Below, one piece after another: positions 33,038-41,567 of a stretch of DNA of 64,000 nt. Numbering within the stretch: position 1 is the stretch's first letter; each line of letters starts with the position of its first letter. The position numbers were made by a program, and so were the translations under genes. The notes under the pieces are model-generated. The model saw nothing but the letters and a program-made list of their open reading frames with translations, was not told the origin of the DNA and made no database searches. The stretch is from Siphonobacter curvatus (lineage in GTDB: Bacteria; Bacteroidota; Bacteroidia; Cytophagales; Spirosomataceae), in contig NZ_PTRA01000001.1 of the NCBI RefSeq assembly GCF_002943425.1, forward strand, positions 1,240,001-1,304,000, given 5' to 3'.

Positions 33038-33073
33038 GAAAGCCCCGTTTCGTTCGCGAAGCGGGGCTTTTTA
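33038..33073 (+). terminator. Terminator of the ROK gene
   Basis: AGCCCCGTTTCG / CGAAGCGGGGCT with a TTCG tetraloop (one G-U pair) is followed by TTTTT. Confidence 0.93.
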
Positions 33074-33187
33074 TCGTTCTACCCGTACGAGAAAGTCATT
33101 CCGTTCATCGTCTTTCCAAGAAAGAATTGAAAAAATACTAGGACATCGTCCGGCGTATTGTTTTTTTAGAGGATTAATTTGAACAGA

Positions 33188-35713
33188 ATGAAGCGTATCG
33201 TTTGTGCATGGCTGATCTTGTGGTCGTTTTCTTCCCTGGCCCAGGCCCCTGCTAGTAATGTGAATACGGCCAAGCCCTGGGCGTATTGGTGGTGGATGGG
33301 CAGTGCAGTAACGGAAGAGGGCATCCGGAAAAATTTACAAGATTACGCCAAAGCCGGTTTAGGAGGATTGCATATCATTCCCATCTACGGCGTCAAAGGA
33401 TATGAGCAGCAATTTCTTCCTTTTCTGAGCCCAGAGTGGAACAAAGCCTTAACCTTCACCCTGCAAGAAGCCCAGAAGTTAGGTCTGGGTATTGATTTAT
33501 CGCTGGGTACGGGCTGGCCCTACGGAGGTCCCTGGGTATCTGTCAGTGACGGAGCTCAGAAATTCAGTATTCAGGGCGATTCCCTGTTGGTATCACCCAC
33601 GAAGCAGCAGGTCAAACGGGCTGCACCGGGGGGCGAAGGGCTAGTGATGAATCCGTTCGATGAAACGGCCGTACGAAATTACCTGAAGCATTTCGACGCG
33701 AATCTGTCCAAAGGCAATACGGTTCGTTCCTTTTACAATGATTCCTATGAAGTATATGGAGCCAACTGGACGAACGATTTTCTGGCCGAATTTAAACGTC
33801 GTCGGGGATATAGTCTCAAACCAGCGGTTCTTACTAAAACGAAGAATTTAACGGAAGACGAACGCCGCATCTGGGCCGATTATCATACAACGTTGTCGGA
33901 ATTACTGCGGGACCGCTTCACTCGCATGTGGACGGGCTGGTCGCAGCAACAGGGAAAAATCACCCGTGATCAGGCCCACGGCTCGCCGGGAAACCTGCTG
34001 GATTTGTACGCCCTGACGGATATTCCTGAAACCGAGTATTTTGGCAGTAAACAATACGCCATTCCGAACTACCGTCTCGATCCGGATTATGATTCTACCC
34101 GTTACGGCGTGCCGGGCGTACTGACCATGCAATTTGCGTCTTCGGCGGCTCACCTGACGGGTAAGCCGCTCGTATCTTCGGAGACCTCTACCTGGCTGGC
34201 GGAACATTTTCGCGTATCGCTTTCGCAAATTAAACCCATTGTGGATGAATTGTTTACGGGCGGCGTTAATCACATCTTTTACCACGGTATCCCCTATTCA
34301 CCTCCGGAGGAAAAATGGCCGGGTTGGCTGTTTTACGCGTCCACGAACTACAATCAGCAAAGTCACTTCTGGAAAGATTTGCCTGAACTCAATCAGTATA
34401 TCGAACAATGTCAGCAACGCTTACAAACGGCTCGTCCGGATGCCAGCGTGTTGCTGTACTTTCCGGTACAGGACATTTGGCATGGCGTAGCGGCAGGCGA
34501 AGCTCCCTTTCTATTTGACGTACACGCCAATGCTCGCCGCTGGTTGCACGATACGCCCTTCGGAGCAACGGCTCAGCAGCTTCGCAATCATGGGTATCAG
34601 ACCGATTTTGTTTCGGATAGTCTCTTACAGGGTTTTTCGGTAAAAGGAGGAAAGCTGGTTTCGGCGGCGGGTACAACGTATCCGGTATTGCTGATTCCCC
34701 AAACGCAGTATGTTCCGCTGGAAACGTTGAAAAAGATTCAGCAATTGATACAGCAGGGAGCCAATGTAGTCTTCGCCGAAGCCCCGGGCCGGGTGAGTGG
34801 CTACAAGGACTGGAAAAATCGGCAACAGCAACTAGAAAGTGTTCGCAAATCATTAGCGACGCTGGTAAAGAAAGATTACCTGTCTGAACTCAAGCGTTTG
34901 AAGGTTCGGCAGGAGAAAATGGCGGAGCAGGGACTTTCGTTCTTACGGAAAACCAATGCGGAAGGAACCTTATACTTCGTAACCAATCTGAGTAATCAGT
35001 TTCACCGGGGAACGGTGCGACTTGGCAGTTGGGCTCACTCGGTACAGGTGACCGATCCTTTGCGGAAACGGCAGGGGTACGTACCTGTACAAGCTCAGGT
35101 GGACAGTACGTCGGAGATTGAGCTGGCTCTGGAGCCGGGCGAATCGGTATTCCTCCAAACGTACGCGTCCATGCGAAAAGGGGCTCCCTGGCCGGAGTAC
35201 TCCGCTGTGAAGGACACGCTCAAACTAACCGGAATCTGGCAGATTGACTTTCAGGAAGGACAGCCCGAACTCCCCATGCCACTGGCTACGTCGCGACTGG
35301 TTTCCTGGACGGAGCTGGATCACGCGGAGAGTCAGAATTTTAGTGGAACGGGTCGGTATACGCTACGATTCAAACGCCCGGAAGCCTGGAAGACCGATCA
35401 ACCAATCCTGCTGGATTTGGGAGTAGTACGCGAAACGGCTCAAGTGCGGCTAAACGAGGTATCCTTGGGTAAACTCTGGAGTTTACCCTACCGGATTCAG
35501 CTTCCGGCTAATGTACTGCAGGAGGAGAATATATTGGAAATTGACGTGACGAATAGTTCCGCCAACCGAATCCGCAAGCTGGATGAAGACAAATTCCCCT
35601 GGCGTAAGTTCTACGACATCAACTTTGTGAGCATTCAGTATAAGCCATTTGATGCCTCCAAATGGGAGCCGGAACCTTCGGGGTTGCTAGGACCAGTGGT
35701 GTTGTTGAAATAA
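33188..35713 (+). CDS. GH106-type glycoside hydrolase (alpha-L-rhamnosidase)
   Basis: 841 residues from ATG 33188 (TTG 33179 rejected because the ATG opens a signal peptide, MKRIVCAWLILWSFSSLAQ). The N-terminal barrel region reads PWAYWWWMGSAVTEEGIRKNLQDYAKAGLGGLHIIPIYG, the signature opening of the family. GTGWPYGGPWV (near 105), FYNDSYEVYGANWT (near 185, candidate acidic residues) and the C-terminal beta-sandwich with LDLGVVRETAQVRLNEVSLG follow. Secreted to periplasm or surface. GH106 enzymes remove L-rhamnose from pectin rhamnogalacturonan and related glycans. It is not in an obvious polysaccharide locus. Confidence 0.85.
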   Translation: MKRIVCAWLILWSFSSLAQAPASNVNTAKPWAYWWWMGSAVTEEGIRKNLQDYAKAGLGGLHIIPIYGVKGYEQQFLPFLSPEWNKALTFTLQEAQKLGLGIDLSLGTGWPYGGPWVSVSDGAQKFSIQGDSLLVSPTKQQVKRAAPGGEGLVMNPFDETAVRNYLKHFDANLSKGNTVRSFYNDSYEVYGANWTNDFLAEFKRRRGYSLKPAVLTKTKNLTEDERRIWADYHTTLSELLRDRFTRMWTGWSQQQGKITRDQAHGSPGNLLDLYALTDIPETEYFGSKQYAIPNYRLDPDYDSTRYGVPGVLTMQFASSAAHLTGKPLVSSETSTWLAEHFRVSLSQIKPIVDELFTGGVNHIFYHGIPYSPPEEKWPGWLFYASTNYNQQSHFWKDLPELNQYIEQCQQRLQTARPDASVLLYFPVQDIWHGVAAGEAPFLFDVHANARRWLHDTPFGATAQQLRNHGYQTDFVSDSLLQGFSVKGGKLVSAAGTTYPVLLIPQTQYVPLETLKKIQQLIQQGANVVFAEAPGRVSGYKDWKNRQQQLESVRKSLATLVKKDYLSELKRLKVRQEKMAEQGLSFLRKTNAEGTLYFVTNLSNQFHRGTVRLGSWAHSVQVTDPLRKRQGYVPVQAQVDSTSEIELALEPGESVFLQTYASMRKGAPWPEYSAVKDTLKLTGIWQIDFQEGQPELPMPLATSRLVSWTELDHAESQNFSGTGRYTLRFKRPEAWKTDQPILLDLGVVRETAQVRLNEVSLGKLWSLPYRIQLPANVLQEENILEIDVTNSSANRIRKLDEDKFPWRKFYDINFVSIQYKPFDASKWEPEPSGLLGPVVLLK

Positions 35714-35726
35714 GAGAGGCTGGGGG

Positions 35727-35852
35727 CGGATTAAAATCCGACCATTACAAGAGGGGTTGAGCCTACGGCTCTTTGTTAAGGGTCTTTAGGAGCTTTACAG
35801 ACCCGTAGGCTCGGCTAAATAGTTAGGGACGGATTTCAATCCGTCCCTAACT
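35727..35852. repeat. Dispersed hairpin repeat, family 2, copy A
   Basis: Three nested palindromes in a row: CGGATTAAAATCCG (35727-35740), GAGCCTACGG...CCGTAGGCTC (arms 35759-35768 and 35803-35812), and AGTTAGGGACGGATT-TC-AATCCGTCCCTAACT (35821-35852). The last runs into the cytidine deaminase stop codon and could end its mRNA. Related copies at 55490 and 56763. Confidence 0.75.
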
Positions 35853-36342
35853 ATTTACCAAACAAATCATCCGCGTCAAACTTCACCGGTAGCAAATCAG
35901 CGATAGAATCCATGGCAATAATGCCGCCCTTCGGCTGTAACATCAATAAACGAATGGGCTGTTTTTGCCGATGTTCATACTCCAACAGCGATTGCCGACA
36001 ATTACCGCAAGGCGATACGGCCTGAAATATATCGCCCGTTCCAGGACGAGCCAGTACCGCAATGGCTTTGATTTTCTTATCGGGGTAATTGGCTCCTACG
36101 TAAAAGACAGCCGAACGCTCGGCACAGGAACCCGAGGGATAGGCCGCATTTTCCTGGTTACTAGCCGTAAACACAGTACCATCTTCGAGTAACAAGGCGG
36201 CTCCTACGTGAAAATTCGAATAGGGAGCATAAGATTTATACGTAGCCTGCCGAGCCTGTTCCACCAGCGTTTGTTCATCCAGGGGAAGCTCGGCTTCAGT
36301 AGCGTATGAGGTAAGGGGTATCTCCAGTTTCAGCGATTTCAT
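35851..36342 (-). CDS. cdd: Cytidine deaminase
   Basis: Zinc-dependent deamination of (deoxy)cytidine to (deoxy)uridine in pyrimidine salvage. 163 residues from ATG 36342. AYPSGSCAERSAVF (near 80) supplies the first Cys zinc ligand and the catalytic Glu; VSPCGNCRQSLLEY (near 115) gives the other two Cys ligands. SYAPYSNFHVGAALL is the substrate-side motif. Somewhat longer N-terminus than the usual ~130-residue tetrameric type. Its stop codon lies inside the terminal hairpin of repeat copy A. Confidence 0.95.
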   Translation of the reverse strand: MKSLKLEIPLTSYATEAELPLDEQTLVEQARQATYKSYAPYSNFHVGAALLLEDGTVFTASNQENAAYPSGSCAERSAVFYVGANYPDKKIKAIAVLARPGTGDIFQAVSPCGNCRQSLLEYEHRQKQPIRLLMLQPKGGIIAMDSIADLLPVKFDADDLFGK

Positions 36343-36460
36343 AGATTCTTTTTGTAAGGGAGGGAAGTGTATAACCTTCAAATTGCCGGAAAGGTTTCGC
36401 TGGAATCATCTAGGTCAGCTAAGCTCTGATTCAGGATTCAGTAGAGTAGGACACGTATCG

Positions 36461-36500
36461 AAAAGAAACAATAGTATGCTTGCATACTATTGTTTCTTTT
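36461..36500. promoter_or_regulatory. 40-bp near-perfect palindrome upstream of the acyl-CoA dehydrogenase
   Basis: AAAAGAAACAATAGTATGC, TT, then its exact reverse complement (19-bp arms). It lies 39 nt before the ATG and about 120 nt upstream of cdd, both genes pointing away. An operator for a dimeric regulator is the likeliest role; a terminator is unlikely since no gene ends here. Confidence 0.5.
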
Positions 36501-36539
36501 TTCATCTTTACCTTATAAACCTATTTAATATCTATTGCT

Positions 36540-38336
36540 ATGATTGCTGCCAAATCGACCCTAAAGGGAGGCGAGTTTCTCATTGCCGATACCCCCGCTG
36601 AAAGTGTATTCATTCCCGAAGATTTAAGCGAAGAACAACGTATGGTAGCCGCTACCTGCGAAGAATTTCTGAATCGGGAAGTCATGCCGCGTCTGAAAGA
36701 ACTGGACGAAGCCAAAAGCTACCAACCCATGGTGGACCTTTTGAATAAAGCAGGCGAATTGGGATTACTAGCCACCTCGATTCCTGAAACCTACGGTGGT
36801 TTTGGGATGAATTTCAATACATCCATGCTGGTAACGGACAAGATCGGAGCTTCGGGCGGTTTCGCCGTGGCTCTCTCGGCTCATACTGGCATTGGCACGC
36901 TACCGATTTTATACTACGGAAACGAAGAGCAAAAAGCTAAATACTTGCCTAAACTGGCAACCGGCGAGTGGAAAGCTGCTTACTGTCTGACCGAACCCGA
37001 TAGCGGATCGGACGCCAATTCGGCTAAAACCAAAGCCACCTTAGCTCCCGACGGTACCCATTATCTGCTGAATGGCCAGAAGATGTGGATCACCAACGGC
37101 GGTTTCGCGGATATATTTATTGTTTTTGCTAAAATCGATCAGGACAAAAACCTGACAGCATTCATTGTAGAAAAGGATTTCGGCGGTATTACCATGAATG
37201 AACCCGAGCATAAACTCGGCATTAAGTCATCGGATACCCGGCAGATTTTCTTCAACGATACGCCCGTTCCTCTCGAAAACCAGTTATATACGCGGGAGGG
37301 GGGCTTTAAGATTGCCGTTAATATTCTCAACATTGGACGAATCAAGCTCTCAGCCGCCTGTGTGGGCGGAGCAAAATCAGTATTGGCGCAAGCTGTAACT
37401 TACGCTCAAGAGCGACGACAGTTTAATACAGCGATTGCGAATTTTGGGGCTATTCAGTACAAGATTGGTGAAATGGCTCTCAAGTTATTTGCGGCAGAAT
37501 CGGCAACGTACCGGGCGGGTCAGAACATCGACGACGCCATCGAAAGTCTGATCGCTGGCGGTATGCCCGAGTCCGAAGCCAAACTGAAAGGGGTCGAGCA
37601 ATTTGCCATCGAATGTGCCATTCTGAAAGTACACGGCTCGGAAGTACTGGATTACGTGGTGGATGAAGGCGTACAAATCTACGGCGGCATGGGCTACTCG
37701 GCGGATGCTCCCATGGAACGGGCGTACCGCGATAGCCGTATCAACCGGATTTTCGAGGGTACTAACGAAATCAACCGATTACTGACGGTCGATATGATCC
37801 TGAAGCGGGCCATGAAAGGGCAGCTCGACATTATGGCTCCGGCCATGGCCGTGGGTAAGGAAATCATGAGTATTCCGGACTTTGGTACGGATGAAGAAGA
37901 AGGCTTGTTTATCAAGGAAAAGAAAGTACTGAAGAACCTGAAAAAAGCCATCTTACTAGCGGCAGGAGCGGCCGTACAGAAATTCATGATGGCCCTCGAC
38001 AAAGAGCAGGAAATTATCATGAATCTGGCGGACATGCTGATTGAAGTTTACGCCGCTGAATCGGCCCTGTTGCGGGTAGAAAAATTGATCGGTGTGCGGG
38101 GCGAAGCTGCCGTAACGGTGCACCGGGATGCCGCTCTGGTATATCTGCACGAGGCCGTGGAGAAAGTAGCTTGGGCGGGTCGTCAGGCTATTACGAGTTT
38201 TGCCGAAGGTGATGAGCTCAATGTGATGCTGATGGGCCTGAAACGGTTCACCAAGATTGATCCGATCAATCTGAAGGATGCCCGTCGTCGGGTGGCTCAG
38301 GCGGCTCTGGAAGCCAATGGGTATCCGTTTAATTAA
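36540..38336 (+). CDS. Acyl-CoA dehydrogenase, long form
   Basis: FAD-dependent first step of fatty-acid beta-oxidation. 598 residues, some 200 longer than short-chain types, resembling the very-long-chain group with an extra C-terminal helical domain. Motifs: YCLTEPDSGSDANSAKT (near 150) and MWITNGGFADIFIVFAK for FAD, the GIKSSDTRQIFFNDTPVP segment, ERRQFNTAIANFGAIQYKIGEMAL, and YGGMGYSADAPMERAYRDSRINRIFEGTNEINR (near 380-412). Chain-length preference not decidable. The large palindrome upstream suggests lipid-responsive control. Confidence 0.94.
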   Translation: MIAAKSTLKGGEFLIADTPAESVFIPEDLSEEQRMVAATCEEFLNREVMPRLKELDEAKSYQPMVDLLNKAGELGLLATSIPETYGGFGMNFNTSMLVTDKIGASGGFAVALSAHTGIGTLPILYYGNEEQKAKYLPKLATGEWKAAYCLTEPDSGSDANSAKTKATLAPDGTHYLLNGQKMWITNGGFADIFIVFAKIDQDKNLTAFIVEKDFGGITMNEPEHKLGIKSSDTRQIFFNDTPVPLENQLYTREGGFKIAVNILNIGRIKLSAACVGGAKSVLAQAVTYAQERRQFNTAIANFGAIQYKIGEMALKLFAAESATYRAGQNIDDAIESLIAGGMPESEAKLKGVEQFAIECAILKVHGSEVLDYVVDEGVQIYGGMGYSADAPMERAYRDSRINRIFEGTNEINRLLTVDMILKRAMKGQLDIMAPAMAVGKEIMSIPDFGTDEEEGLFIKEKKVLKNLKKAILLAAGAAVQKFMMALDKEQEIIMNLADMLIEVYAAESALLRVEKLIGVRGEAAVTVHRDAALVYLHEAVEKVAWAGRQAITSFAEGDELNVMLMGLKRFTKIDPINLKDARRRVAQAALEANGYPFN

Positions 38337-38356
38337 TGGCTCCGAGGATTCGAAGC

Positions 38357-38392
38357 AAAAGAGGCAGCCTGTTTTCGGGCTGCCTCTTTTTA
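38357..38392. terminator. Terminator between acyl-CoA dehydrogenase and ytxJ
   Basis: AAAAGAGGCAGCC / GGCTGCCTCTTTT with an 8-nt loop and T-runs in both directions, between converging genes. Confidence 0.93.
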
Positions 38393-38722
38393 TATCGCAT
38401 GACCAAGGACTTCATCAAAACGAATAGCAAAGTGCGATTCATTGTAAACGCATTGTCCATCGCGAATCAGCAGTACCTGCGGGGATTCGTGCTCCACATC
38501 AAATTCCTGAGCGATGGCATTGGATAGCGGACGGTACCGCAGTAAATCCAAGTAATAGGCCGAAATGCCTTGGGTGTCATCCCACTGCCGTTCGAGACGA
38601 GCCTTCGCCGTGGAGCTAATGGAGCAGGTAGTGCTATGTTTGTAAATCAATACGGGATGTTCGAAGGATTCCTTTTTAATCGCTTCCAACTGTTCCGCAT
38701 CCGTTAGTGGTTGCCAGTTCAT
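38390..38722 (-). CDS. YtxJ-like bacillithiol-system redox protein
   Basis: 110 residues, thioredoxin fold. LIYKHSTTCSISSTAKARLERQW carries the single conserved cysteine near residue 33 (family form TCPIS, here TCSIS), followed by YYLDLLRYRPLSNAIAQEF and the cis-Pro strand HESPQVLLIRDG. YtxJ proteins are thought to be monothiol bacilliredoxins that remove bacillithiol from proteins. This fits bacillithiol use known in Bacteroidota. ATG 38722. Confidence 0.88.
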   Translation of the reverse strand: MNWQPLTDAEQLEAIKKESFEHPVLIYKHSTTCSISSTAKARLERQWDDTQGISAYYLDLLRYRPLSNAIAQEFDVEHESPQVLLIRDGQCVYNESHFAIRFDEVLGHAI

Positions 38723-38776
38723 AATGGTTGTATTGCTTTAATGGATTAATAACCCTGAAAAACGTTTTTTAAGTTC

Positions 38777-38784
38777 TATTTTTG
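38777..38784 (+). promoter_or_regulatory. -7 box of kdtA
   Basis: TATTTTTG is an exact TAnnTTTG. It overlaps the first possible start codons (TTG 38782, GTG 38785), so translation must start further in. Confidence 0.55.
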
Positions 38785-38811
38785 GTGCGTAAAAGTATCA
38801 TTCCAGACGTT

Positions 38812-40056
38812 TTGTATCGCTTTCTATACCAACTTTCGATTTTTTTCATGCAGCTGGGCTTCCGTTTGGCTGCATTTTTTCACCCCAAAGCCCGCCTCTG
38901 GGTGGAGGGGCGGCAACGGTTGTGGACGCAATTGAAAAACTACCAAGCTGCACCGAATACGGCCTGGTTTCACTGTGCCTCCGTGGGTGAATTCGAACAG
39001 GCCCGCCCCGTACTCGAAGCCTTTCGGAAGGAGAATCCGGATTGGAAGATTGTATTGACCTTTTTTTCTCCTTCGGGTTACGAACTGCGAAAGAACTATG
39101 AGCAGGCCGACTGGGTAGGCTACCTGCCGCTGGATACTCCAGCACAGGCCCGACGGTTTGTGGAGACCATCCAGCCGGAAATGGCGTTTTGGGTAAAGTA
39201 CGAATTCTGGTATTACCACTTGACTGAACTTAAAAAGCGGAACATTCCCGTGGTAATTTTCTCGGCGATCTTTCGACCGGAACAGACGTTTTTTAAATCA
39301 TACGGTGGTTTTTACCGCGAAATCCTGCACTGCTTTTCGCACCTGTTTGTCCAGAATCAGGAATCCGTGGAACTACTTAACCGTATTGGCCTTACGAACG
39401 TAAGTCGGGCGGGGGATACGCGGTTTGACCGGGTGATTGAGATTGCCCAACAAGCCAAACGTTTTCCGATCGTCGAGCAGTTTTGCGGAGCCAATCGCGT
39501 ATTCATGGGCGGATCGATCTGGCCAGAAGATTGGAATGTAATCCGTACCTATATACAAACAAGAGGTACCGCAACGAAGCTTAAATGGATTCTAGCTCCG
39601 CACGAAATTGATGTGCAACAAATCGAACGCTGGGCAACGGAAGTACCGCTTCGGTCCATACGTTATTCACAAGCCACGGAAGAAAGTATAGCCAGTGCCG
39701 ACATTCTTTGGGTCGATAATGTGGGGATGCTGGCAGGCCTGTACCGGTATGGGCAATTTGCTTTTATCGGGGGGGCTTACAAAGATGGCTTGCATAATAT
39801 CGTCGAGGCGGCCGTATGGGGGATGCCTGTTTTTTTCGGGAATAAGAAATACCGCAAATTCCAGGAAGCTCACGATTTGCTGGCTCTGGGTTCAGCCCAC
39901 GCCGTAGCCGATGGTACAGAATTTAGTCAGGTATTGGATGGATTGCTACAGTCGCCGGAAACGTACCAGCGGGAAGCCGAAACGAGTCGGAACTATGTGT
40001 ATACGAATCAGGGTGCGACGCAACAAATCATGGATTGGGTACGAAACCGGCGATGA
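38812..40056 (+). CDS. waaA: Kdo transferase (3-deoxy-D-manno-octulosonate transferase)
   Basis: Inner-membrane GT-B glycosyltransferase adding Kdo to lipid A precursor. About 414 residues. Start set at TTG 38812 (reading YRFLYQLSIFFMQLGFRLA), 28 nt past the promoter box; an in-frame ATG at 38848 is the other choice. Motifs: WFHCASVGEFEQARPVLEAF with the catalytic Glu, KYEFWYYHLTEL, DTRFDRV, MGGSIWPEDW, LAPHEID and FIGGAYKDGLHNIVEAAVWGMPVFFGNKKYRKFQEA. rsgA follows after 49 nt on the same strand. Confidence 0.93.
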   Translation: MYRFLYQLSIFFMQLGFRLAAFFHPKARLWVEGRQRLWTQLKNYQAAPNTAWFHCASVGEFEQARPVLEAFRKENPDWKIVLTFFSPSGYELRKNYEQADWVGYLPLDTPAQARRFVETIQPEMAFWVKYEFWYYHLTELKKRNIPVVIFSAIFRPEQTFFKSYGGFYREILHCFSHLFVQNQESVELLNRIGLTNVSRAGDTRFDRVIEIAQQAKRFPIVEQFCGANRVFMGGSIWPEDWNVIRTYIQTRGTATKLKWILAPHEIDVQQIERWATEVPLRSIRYSQATEESIASADILWVDNVGMLAGLYRYGQFAFIGGAYKDGLHNIVEAAVWGMPVFFGNKKYRKFQEAHDLLALGSAHAVADGTEFSQVLDGLLQSPETYQREAETSRNYVYTNQGATQQIMDWVRNRR

Positions 40057-40105
40057 GCGATACCGAACAAGACCTTAGAAAAGACGAAAGTCTACGAAAC
40101 ACGAC

Positions 40106-41035
40106 ATGTCACAACAAGGATTAGTCATACGATCGACGGGTTCCTGGTACGATGTCCGGGATGAGGAAGGACACATCTGGCAGGCTCGGTTGAAAGGAAA
40201 ATTTAAAATTAAAGGGCTGAAAACGTCTAATCCACTGGCCGTAGGCGACCGCGTGACGATGGATATAGAAAACGAAAACGAAAATACAGCCATCATTACG
40301 CACATTGAAGACCGGGAGAATTACATTGCCCGGGCTTCGGTACATAAGACCAGTCAGGCCCATTTGCTGGCGGCGAATCTCGATCAGGCCGTACTCATTG
40401 TTACGCTTGATTTTCCGCGTACGTCGCTGGGCTTCATTGACCGCTTTCTGGTATCGGCAGAATCGTTCCGGATTCCCGTAGTCATTGTTTTTAACAAACA
40501 GGATATTTTCGATGAAGAAGGTCGGCAACAACACCAGCCCATTATGGATATGTACGCGGAGCTGGGTTACGGTACTCTGCGAACGTCGGCTTTGACGGGC
40601 GAGGGGATGGACGAACTGCGGGCTTGTTTGAAGGGGAAAGTATCGCTCGTATCCGGGCATTCGGGCGTGGGTAAGTCGACGCTGGTCAATACCATTGCTC
40701 CTGATCTGGACTTACGAACCAGTGAAGTTTCGACGTTTGCTAACAAAGGGGTGCATACTACCACGTTCGCGGAAATGTTCGAACTCGAACCGGGTACCTT
40801 TATTATTGATACGCCAGGTATCAAAGAGCTAGGGTTGATTGACATGGAACCGGCCGAAATCAGTCATTATTTTCCCGAAATGCGGGAGCTGCTCAACGAA
40901 TGCCGGTACCACAATTGTCTCCACCTGAACGAACCGGCCTGTGCCGTACGCGATGCTGTAGAGGAAGGGACCATTGCCATGAGTCGCTATCACAGTTACC
41001 TGGGTATGTTGCAGGGAGACGATAATCGACGGTAA
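40106..41035 (+). CDS. rsgA: Small ribosomal subunit biogenesis GTPase RsgA
   Basis: Circularly permuted GTPase acting late in 30S maturation. 309 residues: an OB-fold (VIRSTGSWYDVRDEEGHIWQARLKGKFK), then G4 FNKQD, G5 TSALTGEG, G1 GHSGVGKSTLVN near residue 190, G3 DTPGIKELG, and a C-terminal zinc finger CRYHNCLHLNEPACAV. The motif order G4-G5-G1-G3 confirms the permutation. Likely co-transcribed with waaA. Confidence 0.97.
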   Translation: MSQQGLVIRSTGSWYDVRDEEGHIWQARLKGKFKIKGLKTSNPLAVGDRVTMDIENENENTAIITHIEDRENYIARASVHKTSQAHLLAANLDQAVLIVTLDFPRTSLGFIDRFLVSAESFRIPVVIVFNKQDIFDEEGRQQHQPIMDMYAELGYGTLRTSALTGEGMDELRACLKGKVSLVSGHSGVGKSTLVNTIAPDLDLRTSEVSTFANKGVHTTTFAEMFELEPGTFIIDTPGIKELGLIDMEPAEISHYFPEMRELLNECRYHNCLHLNEPACAVRDAVEEGTIAMSRYHSYLGMLQGDDNRR

Positions 41036-41183
41036 GAACTTGCTTAATCGTTGCTAGTTGTCGGTTGTTAGGAACGGTCTTTAGTACCCAGCATCCTTCT
41101 TGATTTTTACTCCATACCGTACAGAAATCATCCCCATTATCAATCACGGAACATAGAAAACCATACACTGAAAACCAATTGTT

Positions 41184-41393
41184 ATGCAGCCTTCCACACC
41201 CAATCCAATGACCCGTTTTTTCGGGGCGTTTTTTACCATTTTAGGCACTTTCATTATCCTTTTTGCCTGCGTAGCGTTTCTGAATGATGGAAAACCCACG
41301 TTGGGTTGGAAAATCACCCAATGGGAGTCCGTGGTGCCTTTCCTGGTCGGAACTGTCTTCCTGATTACGGGCGTGAATATGATGCGAAATTAA
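41184..41393 (+). CDS. Small two-helix membrane protein
   Basis: 69 residues: hydrophobic segments FFGAFFTILGTFIILFACVAFL and VVPFLVGTVFLITGVNMM joined by a short polar loop with DGKPTLGWKITQW. ATG start. No family recognised; the two-helix hairpin is typical of small uncharacterised Bacteroidota membrane proteins. It stands between rsgA and the cupin gene with own spacing on both sides. Confidence 0.65.
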   Translation: MQPSTPNPMTRFFGAFFTILGTFIILFACVAFLNDGKPTLGWKITQWESVVPFLVGTVFLITGVNMMRN

Positions 41394-41521
41394 CGGATCG
41401 GGCATTTTCAGAAATAGTTGACGAATTGACATTCTCTCGGGAATGGTGTCTTAAAAAAGTTTAACGCTTTGCGGAACAATCTTTTCAAGTATTGTATTGG
41501 AATTATGCAACGTAAATGCGT

Positions 41522-41529
41522 TACTTTTG
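41522..41529 (+). promoter_or_regulatory. -7 box of the cupin/JmjC gene
   Basis: TACTTTTG, an exact TAnnTTTG, with a TTG 22 nt upstream (41497-41499). 39 nt before ATG 41568. Confidence 0.55.
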
Positions 41530-41567
41530 CTTATTCTATCCGATAAATTCAATTTCTGAATACCAAT

